A stretch of DNA of 64,000 nt from Lichenicola sp050954785 (GTDB lineage Bacteria > Pseudomonadota > Alphaproteobacteria > Acetobacterales > Acetobacteraceae). The DNA lies in contig JBPBQO010000001.1 of NCBI GenBank assembly GCA_050954785.1, forward strand, positions 62,001 through 126,000, written 5' to 3'. Position numbers and translations under genes: made by a program. The notes beneath the pieces are model-generated. The model did no database searches. It was given only the letters and a program-made list of their open reading frames with translations, and had not been told where the DNA came from. Positions 34,339 to 43,601 of the stretch are shown piece after piece (position 1 is the stretch's first letter; each line of letters begins with the position of its first letter).

Positions 34339-35295
34339 TCAAAAGGACCCGATCAGCACTCCGGCAGCGAACACCAGGCCGCCGCCGAACAGGATCTGGA
34401 TCGCTGCCGACAGGAGCGGCGTGTCCTGGTAGCGCCAGCGGATCCAGGAGATGATCGCGAGCTCGATCACCACCACGATACCGGCGACCACAAGCGCATT
34501 GTTGAAGTTCGAGATCAGGAACGGTAACGTGTGGCCGATGCCGCCCAGCGTGGTCATCAGGCCGCAGATCACGCCACGCAGCAGCGGCGCACCGCGTCCG
34601 GACAGCTTGCCGTCGTCGGACAGCGCCTCCGCGAAGCCCATCGAGATGCCTGCGCCGACCGAGGCCGCGATCCCGACCAGGAAAGCGTTCCACGGCAGGT
34701 GGGTCGCAAACGCTGCCGCGAACACCGGGGCAAGTGTAGAGACCGAACCGTCCATGAGCCCGACCAGCCCGGGCTGCACCACCTGCAGCACGAAGCGCCG
34801 GCGCGCGTCGTCGTCCTCGATTTCCCGCTTGCTGGCGGGAAGCCGCTTCAGCTCGATCGCGCCGGCCGCCTGCTCATGTGCGTCCTCGGCCATCGCCAGA
34901 TCACCCAGCAGCTTGCGGATCGCCGCATCGGACGAGCGGCTTGCCGCCTGCCGGTAGAAACGGGCAGCATCGAGTTCCATCTGTCTCGCGTGCCGGCGCA
35001 TCGCCTCGATACCCTGCCGCTGCACCTGCCACGGTGCCCGGCGCTGGACGAAGCCGGCAATGTCCTGTCGTCGCACCATTGGGATATGATCACCGAAGCG
35101 ACTGGCATACAGGTCGATCAACCGTTGCCTGTGCTCCTGCTCCTCGACGGCCATCTCGGTAAAAATGCTGGCGCTATCTGGATAGTTTTCGCGAAGCTGA
35201 TGCGAGAAATCGGCGTAAACGCGCCCGTCCTCTTCCTCGCTGGCGATTGCCAGCGCAAGGATCTCAGCTTCGCTCAGCTCGTCGAATTTCCGCAT
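34339..35295 (-). CDS. mbfA: MbfA-type protein: ferritin-like domain fused to a VIT1/CCC1 membrane domain
   Basis: 318 residues. The N-terminal 165 are a ferritin-like helical bundle with a carboxylate iron site: E20-E22 in ASEEEDGR, EEQEH at 51-55, and later ELDAARFYR with EDAHEQAA. The remainder is a VIT1/CCC1-type membrane part with about five helices (for example PGLVGLMDGSVSTLAPVF and GAGISMGFAEALSD). MbfA in Agrobacterium and Bradyrhizobium exports iron and lowers oxidative damage. The 90-bp upstream region holds an imperfect palindrome, TTGCAA-CTGCT-TCGCAA (35345-35361), which may be a metal-regulator site. Confidence 0.92.
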   Translation of the reverse strand: MRKFDELSEAEILALAIASEEEDGRVYADFSHQLRENYPDSASIFTEMAVEEQEHRQRLIDLYASRFGDHIPMVRRQDIAGFVQRRAPWQVQRQGIEAMRRHARQMELDAARFYRQAASRSSDAAIRKLLGDLAMAEDAHEQAAGAIELKRLPASKREIEDDDARRRFVLQVVQPGLVGLMDGSVSTLAPVFAAAFATHLPWNAFLVGIAASVGAGISMGFAEALSDDGKLSGRGAPLLRGVICGLMTTLGGIGHTLPFLISNFNNALVVAGIVVVIELAIISWIRWRYQDTPLLSAAIQILFGGGLVFAAGVLIGSF

Positions 35296-35344
35296 GACGG
35301 AGTAATCACCGTTGGCGGCGAACTTTTCAAGTCACGTCAACTCA

Positions 35345-35361
35345 TTGCAACTGCTTCGCAA
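35345..35361. promoter_or_regulatory. Imperfect palindrome upstream of mbfA
   Basis: TTGCAACTGCTTCGCAA has arms TTGCAA and TCGCAA with one mismatch. It lies 50 bases before the mbfA start, a plausible place for Irr or Fur/Mur-type control known for mbfA in rhizobia. It does not match the published iron-control-element consensus well, so the identity is open. Confidence 0.25.
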
Positions 35362-35388
35362 AACCGAATTCACCTGTAACGGTGCCGG

Positions 35389-36963
35389 TCAATGGCGGAA
35401 GTGGCGCATCCCGGTAAAGACCATCGCCACGCCGGCCTTGTCGGCGGCGGCGATGATCTCGGCGTCGCGGATCGAGCCGCCCGGCTGGATCACCGCGGTG
35501 GCTCCGGCCTCGATGGCGATCTCGAGCCCGTCGACGAACGGAAAGAACGCATCCGACGCAACCACGCTGCCCTCGGTCAGCCGGCCCTCGAGTCCGGCCG
35601 CCTTGGCGGCTTCGGCGCTCTTGGACGCGGCAATACGGGCGGAATCCACCCGGCTCATCTGGCCGGCACCGACGCCGACGGTGGCACCGTCCTTCACATA
35701 GACGATCGCGTTCGACTTCACGTGCTTGGCGACGCGGAACGCGATCACCAGGTCGGCCAGCTCGGCATCGGTCGGCGCTCGCTTGGTCACCACCTTCAAC
35801 TCGCCGGGACGGCCATTGTCGCGGGTCTGGGCCAGGAAGCCGCCGGCCACGCTCTTGACCTGCACCGCGGGTGCCGCCGGGTCCGGCATGGCGCCGGTCA
35901 GCAGCAGCCGCAGGTTCTTTTTGGTTGCCAGCACGAGTCTGGCGGCATCGGTGGCGTCCGGGGCCACGATCACCTCGGTGAAGATCTTGGCGATCCGCAA
36001 TGCGGCCGCCTCGTCCAGCGTGCGGTTGACCGCAACGATCCCACCGAATGCCGAAACCGGGTCGCAGCGCAGGGCCAGGTCCCACGCGGTTTCGAGATCG
36101 GCGGCGGTGGCAACGCCGCATGGATTGGCGTGCTTCACGATCACCACGGCCGGGTGTTCGAACTCGGCGACCGCCTCGAAGGCGGCATCGGTGTCGTTGA
36201 GGTTATTGTAGGAAAGCGCCTTGCCCTGGACCTGGGTTGCCGTGGCGATGCCGGGACGCCCGCTGCCATCGGTGTAGAAGGCGGCTTTCTGGTGCGGATT
36301 CTCGCCGTAGCGAAGCGCCTCGGCACGCGTGCCACCGACCACCATGCGCATCGGCAACAGGTCGCCGCGCTCGGCGCTGAACCAGGTGGCGATGGCTGCA
36401 TCGTAGGTCGCGGTGCGGGCATAGGCGGTGCCGGCCCAGGCGCGGCGATCGGCAAGGGTGGTGCCGCGCAACGTCTTAACGCTGTCGATCAGCGCCTGGT
36501 ATTGCGCGGGATCGGTCAGCACGGCGACGTGGGGATGGTTCTTGGCGGCGGCACGGATCAGCGCCGGGCCGCCGATATCGATGTTCTCGATGCAGTCGTC
36601 GGCATCGGCACCCGAGGCCACGGTCGCCTCGAACGGGTAGAGGTTGACGCACACCAGGTCGATCGGGGCGATGGAGTGTTGCTCCATTTGCGCCACGTGC
36701 TCGGGCAGGTCGCGACGGCCCAGGATGCCGCCATGGATCTGCGGCACCAGGGTTTTCACCCGTCCGTCCAGGATCTCCGGGAAGCCAGTATGATCCGACA
36801 CCTCGACCACCGCGACGCCGGCCTCGCGCAGGGCCTTGGCCGAGCCGCCGGTCGAGAGCAGTTCGGCGCCGTGTGCCGCCAGGGCCTTCGCCAGTTCGAC
36901 CAGTCCGGTCTTGTCGGAGACGGAAAGCAGGGCGCGCCGGATCGGCAGGATGTCGGAAGTCAT
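35389..36963 (-). CDS. purH: Bifunctional AICAR formyltransferase/IMP cyclohydrolase
   Basis: 524 residues, the standard two-domain PurH. The N-terminal MGS-like IMP cyclohydrolase (about 1-195) has RALLSVSDKTGLVELA, STGGSAKAL and DHTGFPEILDGRVKTL. The C-terminal transformylase contains RYGENPHQKAAFY, GKALSYNNLND and VIVKHANPCGVA with the catalytic Lys-His pair (about 265). It ends in GMRHFRH. It performs the last two steps of purine synthesis. It stands between mbfA and the PTS genes on the same strand. Confidence 0.96.
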   Translation of the reverse strand: MTSDILPIRRALLSVSDKTGLVELAKALAAHGAELLSTGGSAKALREAGVAVVEVSDHTGFPEILDGRVKTLVPQIHGGILGRRDLPEHVAQMEQHSIAPIDLVCVNLYPFEATVASGADADDCIENIDIGGPALIRAAAKNHPHVAVLTDPAQYQALIDSVKTLRGTTLADRRAWAGTAYARTATYDAAIATWFSAERGDLLPMRMVVGGTRAEALRYGENPHQKAAFYTDGSGRPGIATATQVQGKALSYNNLNDTDAAFEAVAEFEHPAVVIVKHANPCGVATAADLETAWDLALRCDPVSAFGGIVAVNRTLDEAAALRIAKIFTEVIVAPDATDAARLVLATKKNLRLLLTGAMPDPAAPAVQVKSVAGGFLAQTRDNGRPGELKVVTKRAPTDAELADLVIAFRVAKHVKSNAIVYVKDGATVGVGAGQMSRVDSARIAASKSAEAAKAAGLEGRLTEGSVVASDAFFPFVDGLEIAIEAGATAVIQPGGSIRDAEIIAAADKAGVAMVFTGMRHFRH

Positions 36964-37041
36964 GGTGCTGGGTCCTATCCCGGATCGGGCAAGCTGCCTG
37001 TCGCGGCGAACTCTGTGTGTCGGCGGGGCGTACGCGGGGGC

Positions 37042-38934
37042 TTATCGCGCCGCGAACTCGGTGAGAAGGCGGGAGATGTGATGCGGGTCGCTCTCCTCCA
37101 TCACGCGCCGTGCAAGTCTGCGGCATTCATCCAGCGAGGCCTGGCGTACCACCTGCTTCACGCGCGGGATCGCCGAGGCGTTCATGCTGAACGAACGCAG
37201 GCCCATGCCCATCAGTAGGGGCACCACCAGCGGGTTGCCGGCGATTTCTCCGCACAGCGACACCGGCCGGCGCAGGCGCAGGGCGGCGTCGGTGGCATGG
37301 CCGATCAGGCGCAGCACCGCCGGATGCAGTGGATCGTACAGCGATGCGACGTCGCTCGAGGCTCGGTCCACCGCCAGCGTGTACATGGTCAGGTCGTTGG
37401 TGCCGATCGCCAGGAACTCGGCCTCCAGCGCCAGCGTCTCGGCGCTCAGCGCGGCGGCCGGGGTCTCGATCATGATGCCGAGCTCCGGCAGCTTGTCCGG
37501 CAGGCGGACGCCGCGCCGGCGCAGGCGTCGGCTGACCCGGTCATAGATCTCGCGCGCCATCCGCAGCTCGGCCAGGGTGGTCACCATCGGCAGCAGGATG
37601 CGCACGTGCCCGTCACGGGCGACGCGCAGGATTGCCGCCAACTGGGTTTCCATCACCAGAGGATTGTGAAGGAGCAGCCTCAGCCCGCGCAGGCCGAGAG
37701 CGGGGTTCAGGTCGGTGGTTCCGGTGAAGAACCCCACCGAATTCAGTGCCTCGCTCTGTTTCTCGCCGCCCCAGTCCAGCAGGCGGATGGTGGTGCATTC
37801 ACCGCCCATGGCGTCGACGACACCGCGATAGACCTCTTCCTGTTCGAGCTCGTCGGGCAGGGTGTCGGCGTTGATGAACAGGAACTCGGTGCGCAGCAGG
37901 CCGATCCCGGCCGCGCCTGCCTGGGCGATCAGCGGAAGCTCGGCCGGCAATTCCAGGTTCGCCTGCAGCTCGACCGCCTCACCGCCCGAGAGCCTGGCCG
38001 GCAACCGGCGCAACCGCCCTAGTCGCTGCCGCTCCTTGGCATAGGACACCACGTCCCGACGCGCGGCCTGGATGGTGTCGGGACTGGGATCGAGCGTGAC
38101 CAGGCCGGCACCGCCATCGACCACGATCTGGCAGCCGGCGCGCGCCTTCGCGGTGATGCCGGCGACGCCGAGCACGGCGGGGATCCCGAGTGCCCGCAGC
38201 ATGATGGCGGTATGGTCGGCGGTGCCGCCGTCATCCATGACCACGCCGGCGATGCGAGCCGGATCGATCAGGGCGGCATCCGCGGGACGTAGTTGCTCGG
38301 TCACCAGGATCACGCCGGCCGGCAGCTTGGCGAAGGACCGGAACGGCGCCCGGGTCAGGTTGCGGATCAGCCGACGGCCGATCTCGCGCACTTCCTCGGC
38401 GCGACGCAAGGCAGCCGCAGCCTCCTCGCCGTCCAGCGCGGCGGCGTCGGGCAAGCGCGAGGGAGTGAGCAACTGTGCCAGCGCCTCGGCTTCCATCATC
38501 ACCGCGGCCTCGGCGTTCAGCTTCTCCTTGACGATCCGGGCGGCGGCGTTCCGCAACAGCCGGGACGGTCCGAGCATCTGGCGATAGACGTCGAGCAACG
38601 GCGCGATCTCGGCCTGGCTTTCCTCGGACAGGAAGGCGAGCCTGGCCTTCAGCTTTTCGAGCTGGCGCAGCGACCGTTGCACCGCCTCGTCGAGCCGTGC
38701 TGTTTCGGACGCGATCTCGGTGTTCTGCAGGGTGCGCGAAGCCACCGGCGTCGGGGCTTCGGCGGCGAAAGCGACCGGGCCGATGGCGATCCCGGGATAG
38801 ATCCCCTGGCCCGAGAAGTGTCGTTCCTGCACCGGCGCAACGACAGCCGCCTTGGCGCAGGCCGGCTTCCCGGCAGACGGCCTGGTTCTTGGCCGGGCCG
38901 GGACGGACTTATTGCTGTCGTCAGTCCTGCTCAT
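37042..38934 (-). CDS. ptsI: Phosphoenolpyruvate-protein phosphotransferase (PTS enzyme I)
   Basis: 630 residues, about 55 longer than E. coli EI because of an N-terminal Pro/Arg/Ala-rich extension (about 1-35). The phospho-His domain has GGTADHTAIMLRALGIPAV (canonically GGRTSH), the PEP barrel has RTEFLF, IGTNDLTMYTLAVDR and LCGEIAGN with the active Cys. There is no N-terminal GAF domain, so it is not the usual nitrogen-PTS PtsP. It phosphorylates the adjacent HPr. Its start overlaps the HPr stop by 14 bp. No sugar-specific EIIC permease is in the window, so this PTS is probably regulatory. Confidence 0.93.
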   Translation of the reverse strand: MSRTDDSNKSVPARPRTRPSAGKPACAKAAVVAPVQERHFSGQGIYPGIAIGPVAFAAEAPTPVASRTLQNTEIASETARLDEAVQRSLRQLEKLKARLAFLSEESQAEIAPLLDVYRQMLGPSRLLRNAAARIVKEKLNAEAAVMMEAEALAQLLTPSRLPDAAALDGEEAAAALRRAEEVREIGRRLIRNLTRAPFRSFAKLPAGVILVTEQLRPADAALIDPARIAGVVMDDGGTADHTAIMLRALGIPAVLGVAGITAKARAGCQIVVDGGAGLVTLDPSPDTIQAARRDVVSYAKERQRLGRLRRLPARLSGGEAVELQANLELPAELPLIAQAGAAGIGLLRTEFLFINADTLPDELEQEEVYRGVVDAMGGECTTIRLLDWGGEKQSEALNSVGFFTGTTDLNPALGLRGLRLLLHNPLVMETQLAAILRVARDGHVRILLPMVTTLAELRMAREIYDRVSRRLRRRGVRLPDKLPELGIMIETPAAALSAETLALEAEFLAIGTNDLTMYTLAVDRASSDVASLYDPLHPAVLRLIGHATDAALRLRRPVSLCGEIAGNPLVVPLLMGMGLRSFSMNASAIPRVKQVVRQASLDECRRLARRVMEESDPHHISRLLTEFAAR

Positions 38935-39250
38935 CGAAACCAGCCTCGACCAGCGTGGCGAGCGCGTCGAGGGCTTCCTGCGCATCCCACCCGTCCGCCT
39001 CGGCCTGCAGGGTGATACTGGCGCCACGACCGGCACCCAGCATCATCAGGCCCATGATCGAGCGTGCAGACACCACCTGACCATCGCGTGAAACATCGAC
39101 GGGAGTGCTAAAGCGTTCCGCCATCACCACGAAACGGGCGGCAGCACGTGCATGCAGACCGCGCAGATTGACGATGGTGACGGTTCTGATCAGGAGATCG
39201 GGTCGTGAAGCCGCCGGCTCGTGGACGGGTTCGTTCTCTGTAGCCGCCAT
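38921..39250 (-). CDS. ptsH: Phosphocarrier protein HPr
   Basis: 109 residues, longer than the usual 85-90 owing to about 20 extra N-terminal residues. The active-site His is in NLRGLHARAAARF (about residue 34), and the regulatory Ser is in SARSIMGLMMLGAG (about 65), the target of HPr kinase. It passes phosphate from EI to EIIA-Man. It overlaps ptsI by 14 bp and follows the EIIA gene by 21 bp. Confidence 0.94.
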   Translation of the reverse strand: MAATENEPVHEPAASRPDLLIRTVTIVNLRGLHARAAARFVVMAERFSTPVDVSRDGQVVSARSIMGLMMLGAGRGASITLQAEADGWDAQEALDALATLVEAGFDEQD

Positions 39251-39271
39251 ACGTGCCGAACCGTAAGCCGG

Positions 39272-39766
39272 TTAACCAGTGACCGTGACGGGGCGCCTGC
39301 GAACCGAACCTTCAATTGCCGGTTCCACGGCCACGCCGATAGCCTTGCAGCAGACGGCGCCGCCGAGACATGGCTCGGGCAGACGCGACGCAGCCGCGAT
39401 GTATTTACGGCCAGCTTCCTCGGCGATGTCGATGCATTCATCGAGCGTACGATTGGAACGGACCTTGGCCAGCTTGACCAGCATCGGCAGGTTGACGCCG
39501 GCGATGACCTCGATGTCACCACGCTCCAGCATAGAGATAGCTAGATTGGAGGGCGTGCTGCCGAACATGTCGGTGAGCAGGATGATGCCGTCGCTATGAT
39601 CGACGGCGACAATCGCGGCTTCGAGATCCCGGCGGCGTGCCTGGATATCGTCATCGGCGCCGATCGACAGGGTAGCCATCTGGTGCTGCTTGCCGACCAC
39701 ATGTTCCATGGCGGCACGGAGCGATGCGCCGATATCGCCATGCGTGATCAATACGAGGCCGATCAT
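39272..39766 (-). CDS. PTS mannose-type EIIA component
   Basis: 164 residues, a single EIIA-Man domain without IIB/IIC. The phosphorylated His is at residue 9 in LITHGDIG, and the partner DMFGSTPSN is at about 66-74. The C-terminal 30 residues after the fold are variable. In alphaproteobacteria this solo EIIA-Man works with HPr and HPr kinase as a regulatory relay instead of importing sugar. It is the first gene of the EIIA-HPr-EI unit. Confidence 0.92.
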   Translation of the reverse strand: MIGLVLITHGDIGASLRAAMEHVVGKQHQMATLSIGADDDIQARRRDLEAAIVAVDHSDGIILLTDMFGSTPSNLAISMLERGDIEVIAGVNLPMLVKLAKVRSNRTLDECIDIAEEAGRKYIAAASRLPEPCLGGAVCCKAIGVAVEPAIEGSVRRRPVTVTG

Positions 39767-40088
39767 GTGGCTGATCCAGCAAAAATCGTTCTGGCGGACA
39801 CGGCTAGAATCGACCTGTCATCAAATAATGACGCCTGATCCTGTCGGCCCGGCAATCGATCGGACACTCGGTCCATGGAGACTCTTTCGCCTGTTTCCGA
39901 TCCAATCACAGCATCGCCAGCGACATGTCCAGAAACAGTTCGTGCTCGGGGCATGTTACAACAGATCAGCCAGACGGTCGCGATACGGACATACTCAAAC
40001 AGATATGGTGCGGCAGAACGGGTTGCGTCGAAATCTTGTCGGATGATCCATGTGCTGAACACGTATCAGACATGTCGAAATTGCAATG
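39767..40088. other. 322-bp intergenic gap between EIIA-Man and hprK
   Basis: I see no credible gene here. In many alphaproteobacteria rapZ (a P-loop protein of about 290 residues) sits between hprK and the EIIA gene; this gap is too short for it and shows no P-loop codons in any frame. The sequence is less GC-rich than the flanking genes and probably holds the promoter for EIIA-HPr-EI. No clear terminator hairpin was found after hprK. Confidence 0.5.
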
Positions 40089-40589
40089 TTATTGAGACAA
40101 GTCCAGCCCGCCCGACAGCAACGACCTGCGACCGGCCAAACAATCGAGCGCGATCTCGACCTGCAGCGGCGCCGAGACACGGAAGGGGTCGATCCGCAGC
40201 ATCGGCAGGCCGAGCCCGGCATGGCGGCATGGAACCGGCAGCCGTACGGTTCCATGTTCAGGAGGATGCCCGGCGATGCTTTCCTGGTCGACATCGCCAT
40301 CCAGTGTCACCACCAGCACGAGCGGTACGGGTGCGACATGTGACATGCGCAGCAGACCGAACCCGCGGATCTCGATCAGTCCGGCCAGGGCGGCGGGCGG
40401 CGAAACCTGGCCGGCCTCGATAATGACCTGGTCATCCGCGACCAACATAAAACCTCGATCGACCAGACGAAGCAGCAGGTCGGATTTCCCGGCACCGGGG
40501 CGACCAAGCAACAGCACGGCGCGGCCACGAAGGGCACCGCTGCTGCCATGCATCATCAAAGGTGTTGAAACTGCATGAGGAGTCGGCAT
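40089..40589 (-). CDS. hprK: HPr kinase/phosphorylase, short alphaproteobacterial type
   Basis: 166 residues, only the catalytic C-terminal half of the Bacillus enzyme, as is normal in alphaproteobacteria. Walker A is GRPGAGKSD (29-37), LVADDQV holds the capping Asp region, and GLIEIRGFGLLRM is the HPrK signature. It would phosphorylate the regulatory Ser of HPr. ATG 40589 is chosen; an in-frame start at 40604 adds five residues. In relatives the chvG/chvI two-component genes lie upstream; here a RidA-family gene is divergent instead. Confidence 0.92.
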   Translation of the reverse strand: MPTPHAVSTPLMMHGSSGALRGRAVLLLGRPGAGKSDLLLRLVDRGFMLVADDQVIIEAGQVSPPAALAGLIEIRGFGLLRMSHVAPVPLVLVVTLDGDVDQESIAGHPPEHGTVRLPVPCRHAGLGLPMLRIDPFRVSAPLQVEIALDCLAGRRSLLSGGLDLSQ

Positions 40590-40730
40590 TCGGGAGACCC
40601 TCAATACTTTTGATAAAAAGGCTCAGGTTTTGCGACGTGATGTTTAATCGTGAACGGTGAATGAATATTGATTTGAAAAATCAGCGTTTCTAACGCATTT
40701 GTGACAGGAACCCGAACAGGAGCGTTCGTA

Positions 40731-41135
40731 ATGTCGGTCGCGACCAGGACGCAGCTGCACGATTCCGAACCCACATTGACATCGCGAGTCGAGCGCCGCC
40801 CGGTGGATGGCCGACAGGAAGTTCGGGTGCGACGCGTTACCGGTTTCGATCGCCGTCAAGGTGGGTTCCCGCGCCGTCTGTCCGAGCAATGCCGACAGGC
40901 GCTGATGAACGGGGCACAATCTCTCGAAGCGGCCGGACTTTCGATGAGCGACGTCGTCCGGGTGATCTACCTGGTGCATGACGCGGACGCGTTTCCGGCA
41001 TGCTTCCCCTTGCTGCGCGATGCGTTCGGCGATGCCCGGCCGGCCCTGACCCTGCGCCTTGTCGGCGGCTTCGATACGCCCGACGTCAAGATCGAGCTCG
41101 AGTTGATCGCCCGCGGCCGCAACCCGATCCTGTAG
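40731..41135 (+). CDS. RidA/YjgF family protein
   Basis: 134 residues of the RidA fold. The C-terminal half carries the family pattern: EQCRQALMNGAQSLEAAGLSMSDVVRVIYLV, then FPACFPLLRDAFGDARPALTLRLVGGF and VKIELELIA. The key Arg usually in PARxxxxV is replaced (ARPALTLRLV), so imine/enamine deaminase activity is uncertain. ATG 40731 has AGGAG 8 bases upstream. It is divergent from hprK across an AT-rich 140 bp. Confidence 0.8.
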   Translation: MSVATRTQLHDSEPTLTSRVERRPVDGRQEVRVRRVTGFDRRQGGFPRRLSEQCRQALMNGAQSLEAAGLSMSDVVRVIYLVHDADAFPACFPLLRDAFGDARPALTLRLVGGFDTPDVKIELELIARGRNPIL

Positions 41136-41179
41136 CACCACCGTCCGATCGTCCACGGCCAAGTTCGTCGGCAAGCGTC

Positions 41180-43534
41180 ATGGACACCATCGATCGGGAT
41201 AAGCACGCCATCGAGATGGCGGCGCTGCGTCTGTCGTTGCTGCACGCCGAGAGGCGTATCGCTTCGCTACGAAACAGCCCTTCGCGCCTGCCGGATCCTG
41301 AGCCGACGATCCCGGCACCTGAACCGGACCATGGTCCAGGTGGGATCGATGCGCATGTGCGGCAACAGGATGCGGAAATCGCACTGCTTCGGCTGCATCT
41401 GGCAGCCCACCAGTCCAGCTCGTTCTGGCGTGCCACCTGGCCAGCGCGGCGTCTGCTGGACGAACGACCCGAAGTCGCGCGACGTGGCCGACAGGCGCTG
41501 AAGGCCCTGTGGTGGACAACGACACTGCAGTTGCCGCAGCGGCTTAAGGCCAGGACCAGGTATCGCAAGGCAATCCTGTTGCCTGTGCAATCGGATCACG
41601 AACCGGCAGCACGATCGTCACCGCTGGTGCTGCCGACGACGACCACTCCTTCAGTATCGGTGATCATCCCCGCCTATGGGCAGGCCAGGGTCACCCTTCG
41701 CTGCCTGGAAGCGATTGCCGGTTCGCGGACGGCGACGCCGTTCGAGGTGATCGTCGCCGAGGATGCATCAGGCGATCCGGACATGATGCTGCTGGACGCC
41801 GTCGTCGGACTGCGCCTGGTTCGCAACCGGTCCAATCTCGGTTTCCTGCACAACTGCAATTCGGCCGCACTGCTGGCGCGTGGCCGCTACCTGCTATTCC
41901 TGAACAACGATACCGAGCCGCTGCCCGGCTTCATCGATGCGCTGGTCGCCCTGGCGGAAGCAAGGCCGGATGTCGGGCTGGTCGGCTCCAGACTGCTGTT
42001 CCCGGATGGGCGGCTTCAGGAAGCGGGCGGCATCATCTGGCAGGACGGGACCGGCTGCAACTACGGCCGTGGCGACGATCCGGCGCAGCCGCAATACAAC
42101 ACGGTGCGCGAGGTCGATTATATCTCCGGCGCGTCGATCCTGCTGAAGCGGGACCTGTTCGAGGTGCTCGGTGGCTTCGATCCGGTATTCGCGCCTGCCT
42201 ATTACGAGGATGTGGATCTTGCCTTTCGGATCCGCGCGCGAGGCCTGCTTGTGATGTACCAGCCGGCCAGCGTGGTGATCCACCATGAGGGATTGTCGCA
42301 TGGTACGGATCCCACGACCGGTATCAAGGCGCAGCAGGAGGTGAACCGGCATCGGTTGCTGGCACGCTGGCCGCAGCTTCTGGTTTCGGAGCATGTCCCG
42401 TCCGGCACCGACCCGATGCGTGCGCCGGAGCATGCGAAAGGGCGCAAAACCATCCTGGTCATCGATCATTATGTACCGGAGCCGGACCGCGATGCCGGAT
42501 CGCGCTCGACCATGGGGATCGTGACGGCGCTGCGGGATGCCGGCTGGGTGGTGAAGTTCTGGCCACAGAACCGCGCGCACAACGACTATACGTACCTGCT
42601 GGAAACCATCGGCGTCGAAGTGCTGGACAGTCGCCTGGCTCTGGATTTCACGCAGTGGATCGCCCGAAACGGCGCCGAGCTCGACTATGCGCTGGCGATG
42701 CGGCCCAACGTTGCCAGCGAGTGCATCCTGGACCTGCTGCACCACACGAAGGCGCGGCTCAGCTTCTATGGCGTCGATATCCATCATGTGCGGATGCGGC
42801 GGCAGGCAGTCCTGCTCGGTGACACTGCCCTGGCGGCGGAAGCCGACGAGATGGAAAAGCTGGAACGACGGCTCTGGGGCATGTTCGACGTGCTGCTGTA
42901 TCCGTCGGAGGCGGAAGCGGCGCAGGTCCGCGCCCTGGTTCCGGGGGCGCCGGCGCACGGGATCGTGCCGTTCAGCTTCGACCGGTTCCGGCCGCGCGGC
43001 GCGCCACCGGTGGAACCAGTGATCCTGTTCGTGGCCGGCTTCGCGCATCCGCCCAACATCGATGCGGCCACATGGCTGGTCCGGGAGATCCTGCCGCTGG
43101 TCCGCGCACGCGTGCCCGCGGTCAGGCTGGTGCTGGCCGGATCGCATCCGACCGCCGAGGTGCTGGCCCTGGCCGATGGCGACAGGATCACCGTGACCGG
43201 CAACCTGAGCGAAGCCGGGCTTGCGGCGGCCTATCTCGATGCACGCGTGTCGATCGTGCCGCTGCGTGTCGGCGCCGGCGTGAAGGGCAAGGTGGTCGAG
43301 GCGCTGCAGCAGGGCCTGCCCCTGGTCACCACCTCGATCGGCGCCGAGGGGATACCGGGGCTGGAGCAGGTGGTTCCGGTGACCGACGACGCGGCTGAAC
43401 TAGCGGCCGGACTGGTCGCGCTGCTGCTGGACGACCGGCGCTGGGCGATCAGCTCGGCGATGCAGGTGGCGTTTGCCGAGCGCCATTTCTCCCGCGCGGC
43501 CCTGGCCGGGAGCTTGTTTGCCGCTCTCGCGTGA
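41180..43534 (+). CDS. Two-domain glycosyltransferase (GT2 plus GT4-like)
   Basis: 784 residues. After a 150-residue N-terminal region with a coiled-coil-like start, a GT2 domain begins at SVSVIIPAYGQ (about 158). It contains NRSNLGFLHNCN, LLFLNNDTEPLPG and YYEDVDLAFRIRARG (about 340). A second catalytic-type domain from about 430 (KTILVIDHYVPEPDRDAGSR) has a GT-B/GT4 layout with VILFVAGFAHPPNIDAA, PLRVGAGVKGKVVEAL and TSIGAEGI. Fused enzymes like this build O-antigen or exopolysaccharide chains, often two linkages per protein. ATG 41180 is chosen; upstream frame overlaps ridA. Confidence 0.9.
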   Translation: MDTIDRDKHAIEMAALRLSLLHAERRIASLRNSPSRLPDPEPTIPAPEPDHGPGGIDAHVRQQDAEIALLRLHLAAHQSSSFWRATWPARRLLDERPEVARRGRQALKALWWTTTLQLPQRLKARTRYRKAILLPVQSDHEPAARSSPLVLPTTTTPSVSVIIPAYGQARVTLRCLEAIAGSRTATPFEVIVAEDASGDPDMMLLDAVVGLRLVRNRSNLGFLHNCNSAALLARGRYLLFLNNDTEPLPGFIDALVALAEARPDVGLVGSRLLFPDGRLQEAGGIIWQDGTGCNYGRGDDPAQPQYNTVREVDYISGASILLKRDLFEVLGGFDPVFAPAYYEDVDLAFRIRARGLLVMYQPASVVIHHEGLSHGTDPTTGIKAQQEVNRHRLLARWPQLLVSEHVPSGTDPMRAPEHAKGRKTILVIDHYVPEPDRDAGSRSTMGIVTALRDAGWVVKFWPQNRAHNDYTYLLETIGVEVLDSRLALDFTQWIARNGAELDYALAMRPNVASECILDLLHHTKARLSFYGVDIHHVRMRRQAVLLGDTALAAEADEMEKLERRLWGMFDVLLYPSEAEAAQVRALVPGAPAHGIVPFSFDRFRPRGAPPVEPVILFVAGFAHPPNIDAATWLVREILPLVRARVPAVRLVLAGSHPTAEVLALADGDRITVTGNLSEAGLAAAYLDARVSIVPLRVGAGVKGKVVEALQQGLPLVTTSIGAEGIPGLEQVVPVTDDAAELAAGLVALLLDDRRWAISSAMQVAFAERHFSRAALAGSLFAALA

Positions 43535-43601
43535 TCTTCGTTTTCATCCGTGGCGATTATGGCCTATCCCACCGGGCCCAACGGACTCGAAAGGTCGTCC
43601 C

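Noticed and set aside
35392..37218. 608-codon plus-strand open frame over purH
   Set aside because: Antisense of a certain gene, with Gly/Arg/His-rich translation and no domain.
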